Shown here: in pieces, positions 26,226 to 33,919 of the stretch
How positions within the stretch are numbered: the first letter of the stretch is position 1
How the letters are laid out: the number at the start of each line of letters is the position of its first letter
Assembly (NCBI GenBank): GCA_002238425.1
Contig: MPMJ01000004.1
Location: 1 to 37,453, forward strand
Length of the DNA stretch: 37,453 bases
From: SAR202 cluster bacterium bin16
GTDB lineage: Bacteria > Chloroflexota > Dehalococcoidia > Lucifugimonadales > Australimonadaceae
Direction of reading: 5' to 3'
The notes under the pieces: model-generated
Told to the model about the DNA's origin: nothing
Seen by the model: only the letters and a program-made list of their open reading frames with translations
Databases searched by the model: none
Translations under genes and position numbers: made by a program

Positions 26226-26867
26226 TTAGTCAAAAACACCCTTGGGCCACGGCGGCTGCGGGCGCTTCACTTCGCCGACGAACACCTCGTCCCGCATCAG
26301 CCCAAGGAGCGAATTGAACGCGCTGAGCGCCTGCTCGTTCTCCTGCGGCCTGATCAGTTTCAGGAACGCGGAGCCCCCGCCCTCGAACACGAACGTCGGC
26401 GTCCCGAAGACGCCCAGTTCCTCGACGGCGTGAGTGTGGCTCTCGGCGATCTCGTCCAGCGTCGAGCGGTCGTTCAGGTCGGTGGTGAACTTGTCTACGT
26501 CGAGACCTGCCTCACCGGCGAGCCGCTGGAGCACGGCGATGTCGTTCAGCTCCACGCGGTCCTGGTGGCGGGCGTTGAGCAGCAGTGGAAGGAACGCCCT
26601 GAGCGCGTCCTCGCCCTGGCGCCGTGCGGCCTGTCCGGCGCGCAGCCCCCACAGGCTCTGGTCGAGACTCTCGTCCGGCTCGTTCCAGGCCCTGTAGTCA
26701 GGGTCGCCCGTCTTCTGGTTGATCTGCGCGAGTGAGAGCGGCTTCCACGTGACCTCGAGCGGCGCCTCGCCGTTCATCGCCTGTGTCACTTTATCCAGCC
26801 ACACGGCTGCATTGAAAACGAACGGTCAACGGAAGTCGTAGTAAACGTCTGCCTTCTGCGTGGCCAT
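26226..26867 (-). CDS. DsbA-family thioredoxin-fold protein, candidate selenoprotein (in-frame TGA at the active site)
   Basis: 213 aa if the TGA at 26828-26826 is read through. ATG 26867 has GGAGG 5 nt upstream and starts MATQKADVYYDFR, the first strand of DsbA/FrnE-type thioredoxin folds. Next is TGA, then PFVFNAAVWLDKV, so the codon stands where the family has the first Cys of CPxC (U14-P-F-V). The rest is typical: helical insert (SLWGLRAGQAARRQGEDALRAFLPLLLNARHQ), VEELGVFGTPTFVFEGG with the cis-Pro loop, and a C-terminal helix. The only other start, GTG 26804, has no ribosome site and would remove the first strand and active site. A small hairpin at 26796-26809 is placed as a bacterial SECIS. 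Alternatives are a nonsense mutation or sequencing error. Divergent from the DUF1015 gene. Confidence 0.8.
26796..26809 (-). promoter_or_regulatory. Candidate bacterial SECIS hairpin
   Basis: On the minus strand CAGCC-GTGT-GGCTG: a perfect 5-bp stem with a 4-nt loop beginning with G, 21 nt separating the TGA from the loop. This lies within the known spacing (about 16-37 nt) and loop rules for bacterial SECIS elements. Short stems arise by chance in GC-rich DNA, so this supports but does not prove selenocysteine. Confidence 0.5.
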
Positions 26868-26872
26868 AAGCG

Positions 26873-26877
26873 CCTCC
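26873..26877 (-). promoter_or_regulatory. Shine-Dalgarno of the DsbA-family gene
   Basis: GGAGG 5 nt before ATG 26867. It decides the start upstream of the in-frame TGA, so the codons before the TGA should be translated. Confidence 0.8.
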
Positions 26878-26939
26878 GGTGCGTTGATGTCCGACTGCGG
26901 TCGCCGGGATTGTATCCCTTCCGGCAAGTCTCTGCCCGC

Positions 26940-26945
26940 TATACT
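26940..26945 (+). promoter_or_regulatory. Possible -10 element of the DUF1015 gene
   Basis: TATACT 36 nt before the TTG start; no clear -35. Confidence 0.4.
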
Positions 26946-26981
26946 TTGAGGGAACCGCACAACCGCGGCAGGGAGAGTGCC

Positions 26982-28250
26982 TTGGTAGATTTCCGACCGT
27001 TCAGAGCCGTCCGCTACTCCGAGGCCGCAGGCCCCCTCGACAACCTCATCTGCCCGCCCTACGACGTCATATCTCCGGCTGCTGAGCGTGACCTGCTCGA
27101 CCGCAGCCCGCACAACATGGTGCGGATGGAGCTCGCGGAGTTGGACGGGCCGCCGCCGTCCGACCGCTACGACAACGCCGCCGCCGCCCTTCGTGCCATG
27201 CTGAGCGATGGGGTGCTCGAGCGGGAAGAAGCCCCGGCCTACTACCTGCTGCGCCAGCGCTTCTCCGTTGGCGCCGCCGAGCGCGAGCGGCACTGCCTGT
27301 TCGGCGCGCTCCAACTGGAGGAGCTGGGCTCGGACGTGCTCCCGCACGAGAACACGGCAGCCGGTCCCAAAGAAGACAGGCTCGCCCTCATGCGCGCGGC
27401 CCACGCCAACTTCAGCCCCATCCTCATGCTCTACCGGGACGAGACCGACACTATCGCCCGGACACTCGCCGAGGCGGCTGCCGCGCCACCCACCGCCGAG
27501 TTCGCGGCGGGCGATGAGCGGTACGCACTCTGGGTATTGCAGGACCCGTCGGCCGTGGACGCGGTCTCCGGTACGCTCGCGGATGAGAAGCTGTACGTCG
27601 CCGACGGACACCACCGCTATGAGACGGCGCTCGTCTACCGCGACGAGGTCCAGGACGGCGCGGAGTTCGTACTCACCGGCCTCGTTGCTTTCGATGACCC
27701 GGGACTCCTCATCCAGCCGTACTACCGAGTCGTCCACAGCGCGTCGCCCGCGCAGATGGCCAAGCTCGACCAACTGCTCTCGTTCTACTTCGTGTCGCGC
27801 CCGTCCGGGACGCCTCCCGGCGAACCGGGGCAACTGGATGCCGTCGTTGCCACGTTGGGGCAGGGGCAGACCGTGCTGGGCGTCGTTCAGCAGGGAGGCC
27901 CCCCACGGCTGCTCACGCCCGCGAACGACATCATCCCCGAGCCGGACCCCGAGGCCCCGCCGGAGACGCAGGTGCGCTCGGTCGAGGCGTTCGTGCTCCA
28001 GGAGATGCTGTTCCGCCCGGTCTTCGGCGACGCCTTCCCCGACCACGTGGAGTACGTCCACGACGGCGCGGAGGCGATGGCGATGGTGGAGCGTGGCGAG
28101 GGGCAGATGGCGTTCTTCGTGAAGGGCCTGCCGGCGGACGTCTTCCGGGCCGTGGTCGGCGCGGGCATACGGCTTCCGCGGAAGAGCACGTACTTCTACC
28201 CGAAACTCCCGAGCGGAGTCGTCATCAACCTGCTCGACGAGAGCGCGTAG
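26982..28250 (+). CDS. DUF1015 family protein (SerK-like)
   Basis: 422 aa from TTG 26982, chosen because GGGAG lies 6 nt upstream and MVDFRPFRAVRY is the standard family start. Landmarks: NLICPPYDVISP, SPHNMVRMELAE, the central VADGHHRYETALVYRDE near residue 206 (strongest family motif), and a C-terminal FFVKGLPADVFRAVVGAGIRLPRKSTYFYPKLPSGVVINLL. The family includes an archaeal ADP-dependent serine kinase (SerK); whether this protein phosphorylates serine is unknown. Convergent with the YihY-type gene 15 bp away. Confidence 0.9.
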   Translation: MVDFRPFRAVRYSEAAGPLDNLICPPYDVISPAAERDLLDRSPHNMVRMELAELDGPPPSDRYDNAAAALRAMLSDGVLEREEAPAYYLLRQRFSVGAAERERHCLFGALQLEELGSDVLPHENTAAGPKEDRLALMRAAHANFSPILMLYRDETDTIARTLAEAAAAPPTAEFAAGDERYALWVLQDPSAVDAVSGTLADEKLYVADGHHRYETALVYRDEVQDGAEFVLTGLVAFDDPGLLIQPYYRVVHSASPAQMAKLDQLLSFYFVSRPSGTPPGEPGQLDAVVATLGQGQTVLGVVQQGGPPRLLTPANDIIPEPDPEAPPETQVRSVEAFVLQEMLFRPVFGDAFPDHVEYVHDGAEAMAMVERGEGQMAFFVKGLPADVFRAVVGAGIRLPRKSTYFYPKLPSGVVINLLDESA

Positions 28251-28264
28251 GGGCTCCCTGCTGG

Positions 28265-29260
28265 CTAGGCGAAGATCTGCCCGTCATCGTCTATCCCTGC
28301 GTGGCGCCTGCTCGGCCGGTGAACGAGTGACACCAGCCCACCGGGCACCGGCCGGAGCCCCCGGCGCAGGTTGAGCATCTGGGCCTCGTCGGTGCGCCTG
28401 ATCTCGCTCGAGAACTCTGCGCACCACACCAGGATCACCGAGACCACGTAGAGGAACAGCATGGTGACGACGACCGTGGTGATACTGCCGTAGACCAGGT
28501 CCAGCCGGGAGAGGTTCCCGAGGTAGTAGGAGAACAGGAGTTTCGTGAGTTCCAGGGCGAGCGCGGCGATAACGCCGGGGATTATGGCGTCCCGCCAGCG
28601 CACGTCCGTGTCGGGGAGCATCCGGTACACCAGCACGAACAGCCCCAGGCTCACGAGGAACGGCAGCACGCTGAAGAAGAACCCCCACGGGATCGTCACC
28701 GGCAGCAGGTCGGTTTCCGATGCAACCGTCCGCCCCACCGACCCGGCAACAGCCGCCGAGATGAACAGTAGCACCGCGCCCACGGACGCGGCTATCTGTG
28801 CGAGCTGGTCAATGAGGAAGTGCGGGCGCTCGGCTATCTTCCAGGCGCGGTTGACCACCCGCCGCACTGCGCCGAACACGGCTCGTCCCGCCCAGACGAG
28901 ACCCACCATCGCGATGGCCCCCAGGGCGCTCCTGGCCGCTTGCAGGTCTTCGAGGTGGTCCTCGACGTAGTCGTGATCATGGCCGGGCAACTGCCGGTCG
29001 ATGAAGTGGACCACGTCTTGCTGGAGGTCTGCCGAGTGGATGAAGTACTCGGTCACCGCGATCGTCGCGAGCATCAGCGGGAACAGCGAGAAGATGGCGT
29101 AGTAGGCGACTCCCGCAGCCATGTGGGAGCCCTCGTTCAGTGCAAAGTTTCTGGTGGTGCGGAAGAGCATCTCCGCTATGGAGCGGAAGATCGGCGGCGC
29201 AGGAAAGCCGTAGAAGAAATCCCTGGCCTGGTGCCATCGTGACGCGTACAGGGAGCGCAT
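28265..29260 (-). CDS. YihY/UPF0761 family membrane protein
   Basis: 331 aa, about six membrane helices. Family marks: MAAGVAYYAIFSLFPLMLATIAV near residue 50, GLVWAGRAVFGAVRRVVNRAW, LVYRMLPDTDVRWRDAIIPGVIAALALELTKLLFSYYL and YGSITTVVVTMLFLYVVSVILVWCAEF. These proteins were formerly annotated as RNase BN, which is not supported; the role is unknown. The last ~45 residues are basic and cytoplasmic. It follows the inositol-phosphatase gene by 43 bp, in the same direction. Confidence 0.9.
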   Translation of the reverse strand: MRSLYASRWHQARDFFYGFPAPPIFRSIAEMLFRTTRNFALNEGSHMAAGVAYYAIFSLFPLMLATIAVTEYFIHSADLQQDVVHFIDRQLPGHDHDYVEDHLEDLQAARSALGAIAMVGLVWAGRAVFGAVRRVVNRAWKIAERPHFLIDQLAQIAASVGAVLLFISAAVAGSVGRTVASETDLLPVTIPWGFFFSVLPFLVSLGLFVLVYRMLPDTDVRWRDAIIPGVIAALALELTKLLFSYYLGNLSRLDLVYGSITTVVVTMLFLYVVSVILVWCAEFSSEIRRTDEAQMLNLRRGLRPVPGGLVSLVHRPSRRHAGIDDDGQIFA

Positions 29261-29303
29261 AAGGACTGCATTCTACAAACCGGACGAGGGTATGTCTCAA
29301 TAA

Positions 29304-30158
29304 TCAGGAGGCGCTTGCGCGCCATAACGAGCCTGCGGTCGCCGCCAGGAAACGTTCGTGGATGCGGGGGGCGCCCGCGGCGATGCTCCGGCTCTCCGGC
29401 GTCAGCGGGCCGCCGTTGAGTTCGGTTGCGACGCCTCCCGCCTCCCGAACGACGACGATCGCGGCGGCGATGTCCCACGGTTGGACGTAGTGGTGCGCGT
29501 AGAGCTCCAGCCGTCCGCAGCCTGCGTAGGTGATGCCCAGCGCGGCGGAGCCCATCATGCGCACGGACTGGAAGCCCGGCCATAGCTCGGCGACCGCCGC
29601 CAGCAGCAGCTTGCCCTCCGGCCCTTTGTAGCCGATGTCGAACCCGAGCAGCGATTCTTCCATGCTGCTCTCGTCCGACACTGTCACCGGCGTGCCGTTC
29701 AGCGCGGCCCCGAGTCCCGCGGCTGCCGTGAAGGTCTCCTGCCGGATGGGGTCGAGCAGCACGCCTACTAGGGGCTCGCCGTGTCCCCAGAGGCCGACGC
29801 TGACGCAGATGTGCGGGAGGCCGCTCGCGAAGTTGCGCGTGCCGTCGATGGGGTCGATGTACCAGCGGTAGGGGGAATCGCCGCCGTGCGAGCCGGACTC
29901 CTCGCCGACGATCTCGTGATCCGGGAATGCGGCGGTCAGCACTGCGAGCGCGGCGTCCTCGGCCGCCTTGTCGACCTCGGTGACGCGGTCGTTCCAGCCG
30001 CCCTTGGTGGTGAGGCCGAGCCGTTCCTTCGCGCCGGCGCCTATGGTGTCGGGGAGACGCCGCTCGATCTCAGCGCCTGCCGCCTGCGCCACGCGCACCG
30101 CCACCTGCAAGGCATCGCTTCCGTCCGATGCGACCGGCAGGGCAGGGCGCTCCGGCAT
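29304..30158 (-). CDS. Inositol monophosphatase family protein
   Basis: 284 aa. Metal-dependent sugar/inositol phosphatase with all key residues: Glu86-Glu87 (IVGEESG), the D102-PIDGT-107 motif in WYIDPIDGTRNFASG and W228-D229 in PWDIAAAIVVVREAGG. The substrate may be inositol-1-phosphate, fructose-1,6-bisphosphate, PAP or a histidinol-phosphate-like compound; the sequence does not decide. It starts 2 nt after the trpS stop, so the two are co-transcribed. Confidence 0.92.
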   Translation of the reverse strand: MPERPALPVASDGSDALQVAVRVAQAAGAEIERRLPDTIGAGAKERLGLTTKGGWNDRVTEVDKAAEDAALAVLTAAFPDHEIVGEESGSHGGDSPYRWYIDPIDGTRNFASGLPHICVSVGLWGHGEPLVGVLLDPIRQETFTAAAGLGAALNGTPVTVSDESSMEESLLGFDIGYKGPEGKLLLAAVAELWPGFQSVRMMGSAALGITYAGCGRLELYAHHYVQPWDIAAAIVVVREAGGVATELNGGPLTPESRSIAAGAPRIHERFLAATAGSLWRASAS

Positions 30159-30160
30159 GC

Positions 30161-31156
30161 CTACCGCAGCCCCATGCGGCCGTAGACTTCCTCCACGGTC
30201 GCGTTCGCTACGGCCTGTGCGCGCTTCGAGCCCTCGTGCAGTATCTCCTGCACGCGCTCCGGCGACTCCGACAGCTCGCGGCGGCGCTCGCGGAACTCGC
30301 GCAGGTAGCGGTTGATGCCCTCCGCGAGGTCGCGCTTGTCGTCCACGCAGCCGATGCCAGCCGTCGTGCAGAGGCGGTGTATCTCGTCCGTCTTGTCCGG
30401 GTTGAATATCTTCTGGAGCGAGAAGACGTTGCAGACCTCCGGCCTGCCGGGGTCGGAGCGGCGCGCGCGCTGCGGGTCGGTCACCATCGCCATCGTGCGC
30501 TTCGTCGTCTCTTCGTCGGGGGCCGCGAGCTCGATCTGGTTGTCGAGGCTCTTGCTCATCTTGTTCTGGCCGTCGGTGCCGACGATCATGGGCGACTCGG
30601 TCAGCAAGGCCTGCGGCTCCGGGAACGTCTCGCCGTACAGGCGGTTGAAGCGGCGGGCGATCTCCCGCGATATCTCGATGTGCGACGCCTGGTCGATGCC
30701 GACCGGCACCTTGTCCGCCTTGTAGATGATGATGTCGGCGGTCTGGAGCACGGGGTAGCCGACGAGCCCGTACGGGACGTGCTCCTCGTCCTCGCCCATC
30801 TGGCGCAGGCGCTCCTTGAACGTGGGAACGCGCAGCAGCCAGCCGAGCGGGGTGCTCATGCTCAGCAGCCCGTGCAGGACGAGGTGCTCCGGGACGTGCG
30901 ACTGCACGAATATGACGCAGCGCTCAGGGTCGAGGCCGGCGGCGAGCCAGTCGAGCACCATCTCCTGGGTGTCCGCGCCGATGGACCGCACCTCGTCCCC
31001 GCCGGAGAGCGTGGTGAGCGCGTGGACGTCGGCCACCATGTAGAAGCACTCGTACTCGTTCTGGAGGCGCACCCAGTTCTGGAGCGCCCCGAAGTAGTTG
31101 CCGAGGTGCAGCCTGCCGGACGGGCGCATGCCCGAGAGTATCCTGCCGTCAGTCAT
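30161..31156 (-). CDS. trpS: Tryptophanyl-tRNA synthetase
   Basis: Charges tRNA-Trp. 331 aa, standard length for the bacterial short form. Class I motifs: the HIGH equivalent in SGRLHLGNY (residues 13-21) and KMSKS at 199-203 (GQNKMSKSLDN). Also VPVGIDQASHIEISREIARRFN and GYPVLQTADIIIYKAD, which bind tryptophan and the adenylate. ATG 31156 is preferred over ATG 31162 because GGAAG is 6 nt before it. Upstream frames are repeat-derived. First gene of trpS-IMPase-yihY. Confidence 0.96.
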   Translation of the reverse strand: MTDGRILSGMRPSGRLHLGNYFGALQNWVRLQNEYECFYMVADVHALTTLSGGDEVRSIGADTQEMVLDWLAAGLDPERCVIFVQSHVPEHLVLHGLLSMSTPLGWLLRVPTFKERLRQMGEDEEHVPYGLVGYPVLQTADIIIYKADKVPVGIDQASHIEISREIARRFNRLYGETFPEPQALLTESPMIVGTDGQNKMSKSLDNQIELAAPDEETTKRTMAMVTDPQRARRSDPGRPEVCNVFSLQKIFNPDKTDEIHRLCTTAGIGCVDDKRDLAEGINRYLREFRERRRELSESPERVQEILHEGSKRAQAVANATVEEVYGRMGLR

Positions 31157-31225
31157 GCTCATCTTCCGTGTTGCGTGATGTTGCGCGCCGGGCAGGGCGG
31201 TTCGCGAACCGCCCCTACGGTTCCT

Positions 31226-31250
31226 GGTTCCCGCCTTCGCGGGAATGACG
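31226..31250. repeat. Dispersed palindrome family B variant
   Basis: ggttcccgccttcgcgggaa plus tgacg; partial second copy just after at 31258. Confidence 0.7.
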
Positions 31251-31376
31251 AAGGGAGGGCGGGAATGACGGGGGAAGGCACTCCCATGGTGGGATGCCGA
31301 CCCCGACGGGGAAGGGCGCTCTTCAAGGATACAGTGGCCGGGCGCCGTACTGCACGAGCTTGCCGCTGCGCTCATT

Positions 31377-31480
31377 GTCATGTTGAGCGGAGCCGGCGGC
31401 GGAGTCGAAACATCTCTCGGCGAGCGTTCGCTCATAGCGGGGCGTTTCCCGAGAGATTCCTCGGCTGCGCTCGGAATGAC
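31377..31480. mobile_element. MITE-like element, copy 2
   Basis: 104-bp inverted repeat with ends GTCATgttGAGCG and CGCTCggaATGAC and inner arms catctctcgg / ccgagagattc, matching the copy at 9001-9101. Non-coding. Confidence 0.65.
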
Positions 31481-31510
31481 AATGGTCGCTTCGCTCGGAA
31501 TGCCTGGGGG

Positions 31511-31539
31511 CGAGGTTCCTGCCTTCGCAGGAACGACGG
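31511..31539. repeat. Dispersed palindrome family A
   Basis: cgaggttcctgccttcgcag plus gaacgacg, opposite orientation to the 23531 copy. Confidence 0.8.
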
Positions 31540-31560
31540 ACGGGAGGGCGGACAGGAGCG

Positions 31561-32928
31561 TCAAACCCAGATGTCCAGGGATGGGGGTTCCATGAAGGCG
31601 AGGGCGAGGGCGTCGGCGCGGTCTGGGGAGGCGACGCCGCGGTGGCGGAGCTTGGTCTTGCTCTCGAGGCGGATGCGCCCGGTGGAGGAGACGTCGTAGC
31701 GGAGGGCGAGGAGCTGGCCGACGAGGACGGAGTCGTTGGGGATGGAGGCGGCGTCCTCGCGGAGGAGGCGGGCGACCTCCCAGAAGATCTCGGCGCGGAG
31801 GTCGGCGAACTGGGAGGGGCGGCGGGCCTTGCCGCCCACGTCGACGCCGATGACGGGGACGCCGAGCTGCCCAAGCCGGTCAACGACGCCGGTCCCGACT
31901 CCCGTGCCGTCCGCGAAGACGGCGTTGATGCCGAGGGCGTCGGTCCACGCCTTCACCTCGTCGGCGACCTGCATGTTGTCGAGGCCGCGCCTGAGAGGGA
32001 TGAGGTGTTCGACGCGGTAGCCGCGGCGGATGCAGATGACGGACTCGTTGCCGCCGAAGCGGGCGACGTCGACGCCCATGCGGTAGGGGAGCGAGCGGCC
32101 GCGCTCGTCCAAAGGCTGCGAGGTTCCTGCCTCCGCAGGAACGACGGGCTGCTCTTCGTGGCGGGCGATGGCGCGGTCGACGTGGTTGCGGGTGGTGAGC
32201 GAATCCTCGAGGGCGTCGGGGAACTGGCCGAGGACGGACGCGACGTAGAGCGGGGAGTCTGCGCCCCAGTCGCGGCGGTGATGTTCGACGTCCTCGGGGG
32301 TGACGAGGCCGGGGATGCGGAAGCGCTTGCGGCGGAAGTTAGGGGAGTCGAAGGCGGAGATGGTGATCTGGTGGTAGAGGGAGGACTTGGCGTGGTGGGA
32401 CTCGTAGAGTTCGCCCTCGTGGGCGAGGGGGTTGCCGATGAGGAGGACCTTCGTGGGGTTGAGGCGCTTGATGGCTTCCATGTAGACCTGCTTGACGCCC
32501 TGGGCCTCCGTGACGATGACGAGGAGGTTGGGGGAGTGGAAGCCCTGGATGTTGTGGTGGGAGTTGGAGGAGAAGGCGATGGCGAAGCGGTCCTCGTCGA
32601 TGACGTACTTGTCGTTGGTGATCTTGCCGGGGAGGGCGTCGCCGGCGGCTGCTACGGCGATGCGGAGCTCGTGCCAGAGGATGTCCCTGATCTGGCGGCG
32701 GGTGGGGCCGGTGACGACGACCTTGGCGTTCGTGCGGGTGTGGAGCCACCAGACGATGGCGCGGGCGGCGGCCCAGTCCTTGCCTGAGGAGTTGCACGCG
32801 GCGACGGAGACGCGGGGCTGCTTTGCGATGGCTTTCAAGATCTCCTCCTGCTTGTCGTAGGGTCTGCCTGCTGCGCCGAGGATGTCCTTGACGAAGCCGA
32901 CGGGGTCTTTCTTGTAGCGTTCGAACAT
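31561..32928 (-). CDS. Phage-type terminase large subunit (lone)
   Basis: 455 aa with both TerL activities. ATPase: adenine motif region (YDKQEEILKAIA), Walker A-like CNSSGKDW (45-52), Walker B LLVIVTE with Glu141, coupling motif LIGNP (163-167). RNase H-type nuclease: Asp287 (RMGVDVARFGGNES), Asp340 (AVFADGTGVG) and the D436-RADALAL block. Residues ~260-272 (PVVPAEAGTSQPL) are encoded by a family A palindrome in the hinge between the domains; a normal protein should lack them. No small terminase, portal, capsid or integrase gene is seen nearby, so it is a prophage relic or a domesticated gene. Gene is intact apart from the insert. Confidence 0.88.
   Translation of the reverse strand: MFERYKKDPVGFVKDILGAAGRPYDKQEEILKAIAKQPRVSVAACNSSGKDWAAARAIVWWLHTRTNAKVVVTGPTRRQIRDILWHELRIAVAAAGDALPGKITNDKYVIDEDRFAIAFSSNSHHNIQGFHSPNLLVIVTEAQGVKQVYMEAIKRLNPTKVLLIGNPLAHEGELYESHHAKSSLYHQITISAFDSPNFRRKRFRIPGLVTPEDVEHHRRDWGADSPLYVASVLGQFPDALEDSLTTRNHVDRAIARHEEQPVVPAEAGTSQPLDERGRSLPYRMGVDVARFGGNESVICIRRGYRVEHLIPLRRGLDNMQVADEVKAWTDALGINAVFADGTGVGTGVVDRLGQLGVPVIGVDVGGKARRPSQFADLRAEIFWEVARLLREDAASIPNDSVLVGQLLALRYDVSSTGRIRLESKTKLRHRGVASPDRADALALAFMEPPSLDIWV
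32114..32148. repeat. Dispersed palindrome family A, inserted in terL
   Basis: gaggttcctgcctccgcagg plus aacgacggg in frame between the ATPase and nuclease domains. Confidence 0.85.
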
Positions 32929-32944
32929 GGCTGCCTTCCTCTTT

Positions 32945-32984
32945 CACCCCCATCCTGACCTTCCCCCATCGAGGGGGAAGGGGG
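32945..32984. repeat. Dispersed palindrome family D-like
   Basis: cacccccatcctgaccttcc followed by cccatcgagggggaaggggg; reverse-complement relative of the copy at 26174. Immediately upstream of terL. Confidence 0.75.
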
Positions 32985-33000
32985 CTCCACCCGGTTAACG

Positions 33001-33033
33001 AAAAAACCGCCCGGCCTTGTGCTTGCCGGGCGG
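33001..33033 (-). terminator. Rho-independent terminator
   Basis: Perfect 9-bp stem ccgcccggc / gccgggcgg with a 9-nt loop; on the minus strand it is followed by six T's. It would end transcription of the gene at 33176-33688 before terL, so the two are separate units. Confidence 0.8.
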
Positions 33034-33090
33034 CTCGTCCGCCTTCGGGGGTCCTATGGGTTATGGGGTCTGTGACATCAGTGTGACGGA

Positions 33091-33131
33091 GGCGCGTCGG
33101 TTGCGCAAGGGGGTGGTGTCACATGGGGAAA
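33091..33131. repeat. Direct repeat flanking the HEPN-like gene, copy 1
   Basis: gcgcgtcggttgcgcaaggg then ggtggtgtcacatggggaaat; an imperfect second copy is at 33757-33801. The two lie on either side of the 170-aa gene in the same orientation. Confidence 0.6.
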
Positions 33132-33175
33132 TTTCACATCGATGGACAGGATCGGGGGTGAGGCAGGTGGAATGG

Positions 33176-33688
33176 CTAGCCGCGTGAGCGCGGCGATGAC
33201 CGGCGGCGGGCGTCCCGCTCCAACTGCTGCAGCGTTCCCACGTAGGTCGGTGGCGATGCGCCCTGCGGGATCAACTCCGCCGCTGCCCAGAGCTTGGCGT
33301 TGAGCGTGCGTGCGGTGTCCACGCCGTGCCGCATGTCGTCCTCCGGCACGTGGTCCTGGTAGAAGTTCGTGTGATAGTCGGAGACCGCCCTGAACAGCAC
33401 GTTGATGTCGCCGTCCCGCGACAAGCGGCCCAGGTACGACTTCATCGAGTCGGCCGCGCGCGGCCTGCGGAACACCCATCCCTGCGCCGCCGCTACCGCC
33501 TTCAGCGTGTGCACCACGGCGCCCCATATCTTCTCCGACACCTGCAACCTGTCGGCGGCGGTCAGCCTGTCCTTCCGCAAGAGCGTGTCGGCGTGTTCCA
33601 GCAGGCCGTCTGCACGCGCGCGATGCTTCGCGCGCCGCTCCGCCAGCGGAGCATCGCGCCCGATAGGTTCTTCGACCCGTGTTGTCAT
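33176..33688 (-). CDS. HEPN/PaREP1-like helical protein
   Basis: 170 aa, helical. The stretch RADGLLEHADTLLRKDRLTAADRLQVSEKIWGAVVHTLKAVAAAQGWVFR resembles the PaREP1/HEPN-like family pattern A..LL..A...L...D...A..K.WGA..H.LKA.A...GW. The R-x4-6-H motif of active HEPN RNases is not clear, so function is uncertain. AGGAG lies 8 nt before ATG 33688. It has its own terminator at 33001 and is flanked by direct repeats, which is consistent with a small acquired module. Confidence 0.7.
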   Translation of the reverse strand: MTTRVEEPIGRDAPLAERRAKHRARADGLLEHADTLLRKDRLTAADRLQVSEKIWGAVVHTLKAVAAAQGWVFRRPRAADSMKSYLGRLSRDGDINVLFRAVSDYHTNFYQDHVPEDDMRHGVDTARTLNAKLWAAAELIPQGASPPTYVGTLQQLERDARRRSSPRSRG

Positions 33689-33756
33689 GCGGCTGTGCTC
33701 CTGACGCCCTCAGCATACCACGCAGGGTGGGGGCCACGACGCCAGTGTGGACGGCT

Positions 33757-33801
33757 GCGCGTCGCTCGCGCAATGGGGGCGTGTCACATCGGGGAGGTTT
33801 G
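33757..33801. repeat. Direct repeat flanking the HEPN-like gene, copy 2
   Basis: gcgcgtcgctcgcgcaatgg then gggcgtgtcacatcggggaggtt; partner of 33091-33131. Confidence 0.6.
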
Positions 33802-33837
33802 GTGGGGGAAGAGGTCAGCGGTTGAGGCAGGGGGCTC

Positions 33838-33866
33838 TTGATGACTACTCCGCGCGGTGGTATAAG
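33838..33866 (+). promoter_or_regulatory. Sigma70-type promoter of the kinase-Nudix cassette
   Basis: TTGATG (33838-33843), a 17-nt spacer, then TATAAG (33861-33866): 4/6 and 5/6 matches to consensus. Predicted transcription start is near 33873. Confidence 0.7.
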
Positions 33867-33919
33867 AAAAGCTAGTGGGGCGCCCGACATCCTTAGCAGG
33901 TGCACTCACAGGGGGGGTC

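Larger units (their letters stand above)
31157..31560. other. Repeat-rich intergenic region without a recognised gene
   Basis: Holds a hairpin gggcggttcgcgaaccgccc (31197-31216), family B (31226), the second MITE-like element (31377-31480) and a family A palindrome (31511). No coding signal. Confidence 0.7.

Noticed and set aside
26226..26804. DsbA-family gene starting at GTG 26804
   Set aside because: No ribosome site; it would delete the first strand and active site, while ATG 26867 has a strong Shine-Dalgarno.
26826..28061. Long minus-strand open frame opposite the DUF1015 gene
   Set aside because: It is the shadow of DUF1015 except for its last 13 codons, which are the true N-terminus of the DsbA-family protein before the TGA.
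31642..32787. 381-aa plus-strand frame opposite terL
   Set aside because: Glu/Gly/Val-rich antisense sequence; terL has complete motifs on the minus strand.
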